This document shows, in pieces, positions 7,275 to 15,193 of a DNA stretch of 15,193 nucleotides (positions are counted from its first letter, which is position 1; every line of letters starts with the position of its first letter). The position numbers and the translations under genes were made by a program. The stretch is from Lactifluus volemus. Taxonomy: Eukaryota > Basidiomycota > Agaricomycetes > Russulales > Russulaceae. The stretch lies in the NCBI GenBank assembly GCA_022376515.1, contig WTXI01000564.1, positions 1 through 15,193 on the forward strand, read 5' to 3'. The notes beneath the pieces are model-generated. The model made no database searches, was not told where the DNA came from, and saw only the letters and a list, made by a program, of their open reading frames with translations.

Positions 7275-9619
7275 TTACTGCCGCGGCGCGACGCTCATCA
7301 AACTTCCCACAAAAGTTAAGATCTGCCAATGGGCGTTGTAAGGAAACTGTATGCTTAGGCACGAATGGAAACGCACCAGGCGTGGGCGAACATCAACAAT
7401 ATCCTCTGGCACGAGGAAAATAAGAGCGTTCATTTTTCTCGCGATCGAGATGGCTAGTTTCGCTACAGGCAAAACACGCGATAATCAGCATAGCTCGGCA
7501 CATCGTCAGAGAAGACGACCGTTTACCGTTTTGTCGTCGCTCTTCATAGTCGCCATGCTCGTTAACATTGTACACGAGCGATGGGTCCACAATTCCTGGT
7601 TTGATTCCCTCCAAGACGTCCAAGAAGAAAAGACCAGTCGTTATGCTGGGATCCTTGAACGAGCGAATAGGCTTCACGCCGGGTTTGCCTTTCTGCGCAG
7701 TCGTGTTGGACCACCTGAGCATCTCTGTATCACTGATTGGTCGGCCTTGGCCAGTTTTCGACAATGAGGAGAGGGTTTTAGTAATGTTCATCCTATAAAA
7801 CGGTTCATTGGCTTTAAAACCCACGAAGGTGTGCTGGAAGCGCACCTCATCAACTGCCACACATAGCCGAGGACCAATGTTTTATTCTTGTCGACGATAT
7901 CGGAGCCCTGAATTCCTACAAGCGACATTCCGTTCTGCTTTCCGAGCTCAACGCAGTAATTAGTATTTTCGACTTGCTTGAACTTCGATAACGTGCTCTG
8001 ATTTGGTGTGACTCCGATTTCGATCTCTTCCTCCTCGCCGTTCTCATTGAATGTAGACCGGATCGGAGATGTGGCTCCACCCTTGGGCTTTGAAACGCGA
8101 CGCCACACTACGACGCCAGGATAAACCTTGTCGAACGCTTGCAGAAGAACAAGACCATCGCGCAAGTTCTCGAACAGATTGAACACTGCGGGATCGACGC
8201 CAAGAGAGTTGAGCCAGAGGGTGAACACGCGAGCTTCCCGTTCGCCTTCGGCGTCAAAGTCCTCGACCGCGCCATAGTCCTTTGCTTCTTGCTCGTCAAG
8301 AGGAGCAAGGCCAGGATGGGTGTTGAACAGATTCGCCACGAATGCAAGGTTTAGCCGGGGATTCCCGGCGACGAGGGACGCGGGCGTCAGATATTTGCGG
8401 CATCCGATGTTTGCCGCATTTTGCAGAACCTGCTCTGCGCGCTGACGGAGGTCGCGCGTCTGGAGAGGGGCGCGCGAGCACTCATCAGGCTTAAGTTGGT
8501 TCAAGAGGATCGTATAATTCTCGCCGTCCGAGACGTCCTTGCTAAAGTTGTTGACCCTGAGAATAGGGTCAGTACACTGCCCCTTCCCATGAGATCCGTC
8601 CATACCTCCGGTGCCACCCTGCCTGCTTCAAATGGTAGTTGAACCACCGGAGGAGGATTTGGTCAGGCGTCAATCGCAGCAGATCGTCGATGGTTTCTCC
8701 TTCCTCACAAAGGCGATATAGCTCGGGGTGGTGTTTGATGTCAACTTGCGCGAGCAGCCCGCGGCGAATGATTTGCCAGATCAGGCCGAGGATAAGATGC
8801 TCGGTGCCGTTAGCGATGTCTGACGAGCCGATGTTGACGACGGAGCAGCCAATAGCCTTGGCCGACGTAACAACGATATTGTTGTTCTCGGTGATCTGGA
8901 AAGCATTCAAGGGTTTACGCGGTGTGGGCTTGTTCACAACACGCATATCAATTGTATCGGGTACGGAATCGTTGATAAGCTTGCATAGAATCAGACCGTC
9001 GCGGGCCTCATCGAAAAGTTGCATTGTTTCTGTTGGGATCGGGATCCGTGGGCCGACATCTGGATCGCCTTCGAGAATCTATGGCCGTCAACATCGTCTT
9101 TGAGTGTACTCATCTCCCAAAGTGCCATACTCACGCCGTTGATGTGGTTTGTGAACTCTCGCCGCTCGTCCTCGTTGATGGTATGGCTGACATTCGCATT
9201 AGAACCTTGCACAGTGACCTTGCCAGCCCTGGTGCTAATGGAAGAAGTCTTGGAGCGAAGTTTGACATTGAGCTGTCCTCCGGAGATTTGGTGAGACTAC
9301 CGCAAAGGGAAATGAGAGAGTGGGACAGACCTCGACCCAATCCTCCAGCTCGACCTTGCCACTAGCATCTACGGAGACGTGTTTGAGAGTCTCGCGTGCG
9401 CGATCGTACGATTCGCCACGGGTTTGGAGGGCTTGTAATACGGTAGCCTTGTCTACGCGCCCGGGAACGTCTGTATGAAGAGCACTGAAGTGGCGCGGTA
9501 AGTCATTATGGCACCGGACCCATGGTGAGAAGATGAACGCACTTAAATCGGCTGATGAGATCGAACATTTCATTCTGAGAGACCTCCGGATACTTCTTTT
9601 GCAATCGAATGGCCTGCAT
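7275..9619 (-). CDS. SAC6: Fimbrin (plastin), actin-bundling protein, 8 exons, 650 aa
   Basis: Exons: 9619–9543, 9484–9331, 9272–9135, 9078–8606, 8556–7846, 7792–7527, 7462–7377, 7322–7275; seven GT–AG introns of 49–64 nt, all phases closing to 650 codons plus TAA. The product aligns by eye along its whole length with yeast Sac6 (642 aa) and fission yeast Fim1. The N-terminus has two EF-hand-like loops (about 29–40 and 63–74); both lack Asp at position 1 (His and Ser), so calcium binding is doubtful. Four calponin-homology domains follow, about 105–225, 265–365, 385–515 and 530–645, with landmarks HTINEDERREF, LINDSVPDTID, HLILGLIWQIIRRGLL, DVSDGENY, DAEGEREARVFTLWLNSL, GSDIVD and SIARKMNALIFLVPEDI. 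Fimbrin crosslinks actin filaments in endocytic patches and cables. Relative to yeast there is an acidic insertion of roughly 25–30 residues in the third CH domain (about 437–466). ATG at 9619 gives MQAIRLQKKYPE, matching the yeast start. Confidence 0.97.
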
Positions 9620-12600
9620 GAGTGGTGAGGGTGATGTTGTTGAATAGGGAGAAAAGGGATCGCGGGTTCAGGGTTAATTATCAACAAACCAATTGGCGAT
9701 CTTTTGTTTCCGGTCATTCCCCGGGACGCCGACGACTGCGCGCTGACTACAACTACACCGCATCGCATCGTAGTACCGCCCGTCGCTTACCCCCGACCCG
9801 TACTGCCTTATCCGCAGTTCCCTGAGGCAGTTGAACAAGTTAAAATTCAGCGCAGCAGCTATTCGAATGGCTTGGGCTAGACAACTGACTCGACTCGTTA
9901 TGACGTCACTCGGTGGAACGATCTGAATGCCTTGGCTAGCGCTCTTTCAAAGACATTTATTTATTGCCCTGGTTTTTATTCGGTCCCGTACTTATGTTCT
10001 TTTGCTTCACTCTGATGAATGCCCTCGCTGCTGAGTAAGTTCAGACCCTGATTTTTATGCGGTGGCTAGACTTGTCTTATACTGTATCTTGAATTCGACC
10101 AAGAAGGAAAAGGAACAAAATCTAGGATCCTGGTTCCTTCCTGACACTTTCATTGCTCCTTACAAATTACAAGGCTTGTAGCCAAAACCTGTCCGACTAG
10201 TGGACAAATGACAGCCTCACCCCTTGATCCCAACGTACCGTAACGGAAGCGAGTAATTTATAATGTTCTAGCCTCCAGTAAGTGGAGGAGAATCGGGACC
10301 CTTGGGACTATTTGCTTGAGCTTCTGCAATCACACCGCAGTACTCTTTTTTTTATGAAAAAGGTCTGTGGCGGAGCCCTTCTTGGAAACGGACGCTCCAG
10401 TTGCCATCGTCCCTTAAACTACCTGTTATGTTCAGTACACGCCTGGGATAGACAGAGGCAGATATCCACCATTCAAGATGACTCACAACACCATGCATCG
10501 GCGTGCAAATTTTGATTTCACACTCACCTATCAAATATTCCTGGATTATCGCAGCAGAGCAGAAGGCACACCAACAAAGTTGTGTCTCCGGACAAGTTTG
10601 CCATGTGAATTGGTGTGCCAGTATGTTCCTGTGCCGGTAGAATGTTTCGACTTGGACAACGTCCCCTCTCCTTAGCTGTTTGCCTTGCTAAAAAAAATAT
10701 AGCTCGTGATATTTATCTCGTTCCGTTCAATTTTCACAAGTTATTTTTTCCGGAAATATGTAGGGCGACCGGGGAATGATGGACCTCCTTGTATGCGTTC
10801 ATGCACCCAAGGCTCTGCCCGCATCTAGGTGCTCTCTGAACCTACACATTTCCGTGATCACTCGAGGTTCGGTTCGTCAAAGAAAGGAAAACTTAGCATT
10901 GAGCATGCCACGATCATTTTCGCTGTGTACGTCGGCAACGCGACGATTACGGCCTTCTACCCTCCGCTGCTGTCTCTAACATGAGATTGTAAATGGTGAT
11001 TATCCCGTGCCAGGCTGCCACCGGCTACCGCTGGCCACCGGCAGATGAAGACCCTGTGCTGCCTCGTGTTGGAAACGAAGGCAAATAGAAGCTTCTCAAG
11101 ATGACTAGATCCCATTGGCATGGGTGTAGAATGAATTTGAAGAGATCGAATATTATAGGATTGCCTTCTGGAATACACATGGACGTCGTCACGTCGTACG
11201 TACATCCGTGAGATCGGCGGAGAGCGTGTGGCGAGTCAGTAGGGCTGCCCCTGGCACACGACAAGGTGTCATCGACTGGATACGAAGAAAGGCTTTGGCC
11301 GATTCAGCGAGCAACAAGTCCTTTCTGTTGTGAAAAAAAACTACGCACTTGACATCCTGTTGTTATTATAGTCTGCCAGTGTCGATCCAAATGATCAAGG
11401 TGACTCACGAGAGACTTGCAATGACGTCGCCGATTAGCTGATTGAAATTGGGCAAGAAAGCGTGCCCCCCTGCGCCATCCCATGCACCGTCCCAATAGGG
11501 CCGGGCCCACAATAGGACACCGCGCGGCTTGGTGACTAACTGCGCAGAATCAGGGCAAAACTCTTTCTCTACCAGGTCTTTTTTTTTTCGGCCAAGAGAG
11601 ACGGTTGAGCTTTTCTGAGGGTTCCTTTGGGCCTCTACTTTGACACCATATCCGACCCTGGAGCCTGGAGTCTAGAGTTATGGCTTGTTTCTCCCGTGTT
11701 CTCTCTGCATTCATCACGGAAACGCGGACACCGTATGCGAAGTGGAAGTAACGGCCTGAACAAGGGTTATTCGGCTTTTTAATTGGATTTGTTGAAGAGA
11801 CCTCGACGCCGGTTTCGAACAAGTCAGTCCAGTCCTGGGAAACGTTCGCCGCATCGCACCCGAGCATTGCCAGTCCGCTCGCGCACTATTGGGCAAAAAA
11901 AAAATCTTTTCGTGTTCGGTTCGCGGGCACCACTGGCAGATACGAGTTCGTGGGCTATGTACTCGGGCCAATTGTTGTCGTCATTTGTGACCCCCCTGAA
12001 CAATTTTCCAGTCGGGACCGGTGCGACCCAAAAGGCCAAAATTAGCGACAGCAACCGGGAGCCCGTGAGTGTCGGCACCTGCCTTGATCCTACCGGCTTC
12101 GCCTCTCGCTGCTGCGCAGATTCGTCGAGGCAATTGCCATGCCTCGGCCCTCACGTGGAAAGAGCCATCTCCTTTACGGTGACTCGAGTACTCAACGTAC
12201 TCAGAGCTCTTCGCTATTGGTGCGCCCGCATACCCGTGGGAGTGTACGGCCTAGCGGGCACTTCGCACCGCGGCTTCCACCTTGGTACAACGCTCGCTGC
12301 CTTCGCTTTCCAGGCTCTAAGCCGAGTTACGATGCTCACGGACACTCACATCTTCACTGTCTTGCGTCATCCCCATTCCCGTTAACCTGCCGCGCTTCAC
12401 ACATCGGTCAGAGAACTTCCCACCCGAGACGACGCTTGATGTTGACCAATGTCGTGGCACTGCAATGCGCAACGGAACGAAATCTATATCTACACACGTT
12501 TGGGCATTTGGGACAGTTTGGTCTCCGTCTGAGGAAGATCGTATGGTGAAGAATGAAAAAGACTGCGGTGGGTCGAGTCATGTCCATGCTTAAGCAAAAG

Positions 12601-13407
12601 GTATTAATTAAACCCACTCCGAGAGCAGGACCGACCGTTATCGTGTTCGGTGGCACCTTGCCTTGCGTGGCCTAGACCGTCTACGAGTTCCCTGTGGTAT
12701 GATCTCGAACAAGACAGGTAAGTCGTGCAGGAGATTGATCGGAGGGTTGCTTGGCCGTAAAAGTGCTGCAGGTTGCCTGCTCGTTTGACAGCCCTACTGG
12801 GCACAGACTACACGCAACAACACAACCTGCCGGCAAGGTTTTCAATCGGCACTAGAATCCGTATCCACCACTCGGATCGTCCAAGCCCGGACCAATGGAC
12901 AGACAGATAGACGGTTGTCTTGCTCATGGTTGCCTCGGCTACCCCTCTTCAAGGTCTTTCCCACCACGCTCAGAATGGCATGGTGAACTTCAAACAGCTC
13001 CAAAAAGTGCCGATATCGATACCTCCTTTTACAGGGACTTACAGCGGAAATGAGAGAACTGTTGGCGCAGTTAGCGGCCGACATCAGACGCTCTCCGTAC
13101 ACGCCTCATTCAATATCTGTCTGATGCGCCATGCCAAGGACGGAGGGACGCTGAAAGGGAAGCAGTATATCTTTGTCGTAAAGTTAATATAGTCATGCGC
13201 TAGCTAATTTGTGCCTTGACAGACCGAACTGTGGGCTATTGCAGAAAATTATAGGGTCAGTAAAAGGTGCGTGGGTGGTCATGTCCATAACTAAATAAGT
13301 TATCATGAAGTACTGATCACGAGAGGTCGTCGATTTTCCGCCATGCACGGCATGGCGAGGGACATCGCCATCAACGTCCGGCGTATGCGATTGTGTGGGT
13401 GAGGCTA
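9620..13407. other. 3.8-kb region with no supported gene
   Basis: The left part must hold the fimbrin promoter and leader. Elsewhere there are only scattered ORFs of 60–200 codons on both strands. The longest open stretch (11783–12385, plus) begins at TTG, has no early ATG, is basic and shows no motif; I could not splice any set of these ORFs into a protein of a known family. Small features seen: an imperfect palindrome TACAAGGCTTGTA near 10160–10175, a repeated GCCACCGGC at 11017–11025 and 11034–11042, and several A/T homopolymers near 10346, 10690, 11333, 11580 and 11896. It could carry non-coding transcripts, a fast-evolving gene or old repeats, which I cannot distinguish. Confidence 0.5.
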
Positions 13408-14281
13408 TCATGCACGTAAGACGCCCTTCTCCCGCGAGCATTTACGTCTTCCTTCCAGACCCGGCAGTTCAAGCGTTTCCAAGATATCCTCTAGGGTCCA
13501 GCCCCATCTGTTACACATTTCGGCAACGACCAACCCTCGATCCCGTACGTCGTCCTCACTCTCACTGTCTCCTGACAGATGTTCCATATCTTGGTAATAA
13601 GAGTCTTGATCACTATCCTCTTGATCGCTGACACTATCTTGGAAGTCGTCTGGTGAACCTGAGTGTGTCACAGGCCACGTGTAGGGTGCTTCGTGACGCC
13701 CGTCGTCCCGGAGACCAGCTGCGTGGAACTCGTTAGCTTTTTTTGTGGATTTTCTCCCCCAGGATCACCCACTCACCAGATTTGACCAGATGAGAGTGAT
13801 GTACAGTCTCGTCATGGAAGCCGTCTAATGACGGCACCGGTTTTCTCTGCCCGAGATGTTAGCTCTGCGTCTGATGGTCTATGGGTAAAATGGAACCCAC
13901 CTTGATGGCGTAGTTCCTTCCTCCCGTCTCGGCCTGCGGCGGAATAGGCGGCAGAGGGCCATCCAACTTTTGATAATATTCCTCGACTTGTCGAATGTTG
14001 ATCCAGTCGAACATCGTCACTTGCGTATCTCGTAATTGGGCTTCCATCTGTGGCCGGCTAAGCCACTCAACGTTCTCGATCCCTGCCCTGCGCGGTACGG
14101 GTGTTACTTCGTTTGTCGATGCCGATGCCGCTCTAGCAGCCCCGAGAGCTACCTGCAGTATCTTTCCGGCACGACCCCGTTCGCGTGAGATCCACGCGCG
14201 GAGTTTGTCCCATCGCTGCGATGCGTCCCCAGATGATCTGTAGGAGGAAGAGTGTGGAACGGCGAAGATGGCAGCGAGCAT
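13408..14281 (-). CDS. Uncharacterised protein with acidic C-terminal tract, 3 exons, 253 aa
   Basis: Exons: 14281–13901, 13846–13777, 13718–13408. The two introns (54 nt, GTGGGT...GCAG; 58 nt, GTGAGT...GCAG) are canonical and the phases close. The start at 14281 sits after an A/T-rich leader (AAAATAAAAATAAAA) typical of a transcribed 5' region and gives MLAAIFAV; an in-frame upstream start is possible but would translate that leader. The first 127 residues include a basic Arg/Ala-rich part (RAWISRERGRAGK) and WLSRPQMEAQLRDTQ..MFDWINIRQVEEYYQKLDGPLPPIPP. Residues about 170–212 are strongly acidic and Ser/Asp/Glu-rich, followed by a helix-prone tail (VAEMCNRWGWTLEDILETLEL). No signal peptide, membrane span or enzyme motif is visible, and I do not recognise the family. 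Its spliced structure argues for a real gene; the function is unknown. Confidence 0.75.
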
Positions 14282-14937
14282 TTTTATTTTTATTTTAAAA
14301 AAGGAGGGGTGGGAGAATGAGGGGGTTGTACAAAAGGGAGATGATGGCTTTGGAGCAGAGAGTGCGGACACTACATTCCTGGGTATTTAACTGCTGTCTT
14401 CCGGGTTAGGTCAAGGCAGCCACGCATCACCACCTGGTGAAAATTTGAGGGTTCCGCAACACCATGGTCTGGCCCTAGATCCCGAGCGCCAATACGGTTA
14501 CGCTGGGACAGCGCGGATGGGATAGATATCCGTCCCTGGGTCCATGGAATGCGAGCCACCACCACCACCCAGCCTCGAGGTGTCCATATCGGTAAGAGTT
14601 ATCTTTCCGTAGCGATGGCATCACACATTTTCGAGGTCGACTCCTCGCTTGACCGAATCACATCGGGTTCAAGACACGTTCCCAATGTGCGATCGACACA
14701 TGACTCAATTGTTGCCCCCACTCCGTGGCCTCGTTTCGCTAGCACGCCTTGCAACCCCTTCCCCCCACAGTGGCGTCTCTTTCTTACAAGTAGCGATTGC
14801 CGCAGGGGAATGAATGCCCTTGGGCATGCCGGCGTCTGCCCGCAAGTTCATCTTCTTCTCCAACTGATTCTCTCTCTCTACCCCCTTTGGGGGAGAGCAC
14901 ATTTGGGTTCAACTCCGATTAGTGTCTCGCAAACCTC
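14282..14937. other. Spacer upstream of the uncharacterised gene
   Basis: Contains the A/T-rich leader of the neighbouring minus-strand gene just above 14281 and probably its promoter. A 143-codon open stretch (14549–14980, plus) is present but has no recognisable domain and low-complexity content at its start (ACCACC repeats), so it is not called as a gene. Confidence 0.4.
14876..14897. repeat. C/G-rich hairpin with 9-bp stem and TTT loop
   Basis: CTCT-A-CCCCC-TTT-GGGGG-AGAG: nine pairs with one bulged A and a three-base loop, preceded by a CT-repeat (14869–14879). It lies in non-coding DNA 40 bp before the small right-edge ORF. Could be a transcript-end structure or chance in a CT-rich tract. 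Confidence 0.6.
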
Positions 14938-15132
14938 ATGGTTTCTGTTGAGACCCTCCGCATTGTACAGCAGGTCCTGACTCGTCGGACACGCTTACCA
15001 CTAGCATCACCTAAACCCAACACCGCCCCCGCCTCGACCCATGCCGAAACTAGACTAAAGGAGCTGGAGGAGGCACTGCAGCCCAAAAAAAAAAAAACAT
15101 GTTCTATTTGTTCCACACACCACACTCTTTAG
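14938..15132 (+). CDS. Small weak ORF, possibly a first exon of a gene beyond the right edge
   Basis: ATG at 14938 opens 64 codons: MVSVETLRIVQQVLTRRTR, a Pro/Ala/Thr-rich linker, then a charged helix-like ETRLKELEEALQP ending in an A12–13 run that encodes lysines. The LRIVQQVL and KELEEAL segments look protein-like, but the homopolymer, the short length and the absence of a recognised family keep this doubtful. It may be a chance ORF, or an exon whose donor lies inside the open stretch. Confidence 0.2.
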   Translation: MVSVETLRIVQQVLTRRTRLPLASPKPNTAPASTHAETRLKELEEALQPKKKKTCSICSTHHTL

Positions 15133-15193
15133 CGAGGAGGGCCAGACCAGTACATAAACGCTGCACCCATTTGTTTTATACGCTTTGTAGTGT

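Noticed and set aside
7351..9294. Several plus-strand ORFs (such as 7351–7767, 8639–9103, 9024–9365)
   Set aside because: They are antisense shadows of the fimbrin exons, whose minus-strand frame is conserved throughout.
11783..12385. 200-codon open stretch on the plus strand
   Set aside because: Starts with TTG, has no early ATG, shows no domain, and its composition (Arg/Ser/Pro-rich) fits a chance ORF in GC-rich DNA.
12842..13102. 86-codon minus-strand ORF with a GTAAGT-like donor after NSSLISA
   Set aside because: No partner exon with a matching phase and no family resemblance could be found.
14549..14980. 143-codon plus-strand ORF
   Set aside because: Begins in ACC repeats, no domain, and spans a hairpin and CT-repeat; more likely non-coding.
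1..15193. CRISPR array, operon-like cluster, intact transposon or viral gene
   Set aside because: No regularly spaced repeats, no terminal inverted repeats with a transposase, and no polymerase, integrase or capsid motifs were seen; the genes are eukaryotic and intron-rich.

Overview
This window looks like nuclear DNA from a filamentous basidiomycete, most likely an agaricomycete. Protein genes are cut by many short GT–AG introns (49–93 nt), there are two intron-bearing eukaryotic-type tRNA-Tyr genes, and the F-box proteins are of a style that I recall as common in Agaricomycetes. All convincing genes lie on the minus strand. I could not run any database search; product calls rest on motifs and on hand-spliced translations whose phases close exactly.

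Left part (1–4466) is an accessory, decaying region. Two paralogous F-box genes (about 1–1558 and 3440–4466) share intron positions but both carry multiple frameshifts, so both are pseudogenes. Between them lie two tRNA-Tyr genes (1861–1946 and 2379–2465) that are themselves products of a local duplication, plus a run of 15 G residues and a strong 14-bp hairpin. No intact protein gene could be supported there.

Middle part (4852–9619) is the conserved core. A nine-exon SET/MYND (SMYD-like) protein lysine methyltransferase gene (4852–7033, 576 aa) lies 241 bp downstream of an eight-exon fimbrin/plastin actin-bundling gene (7275–9619, 650 aa), both transcribed leftwards. The two have unrelated jobs (protein methylation versus actin cables and patches) and are simply close neighbours.

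Right part: 9620–13407 is a 3.8-kb stretch where I see no convincing gene. A three-exon gene for an uncharacterised 253-aa protein with an acidic C-terminal tract follows (13408–14281). The last 900 bases hold only a small weak ORF and a C/G-rich hairpin. I found no sign of an undescribed defence, mobile or biosynthetic system. The most unusual points are the twin AUA-anticodon tRNA-Tyr genes, the paired F-box pseudogenes around them, and an acidic insertion in the third CH domain of the fimbrin.
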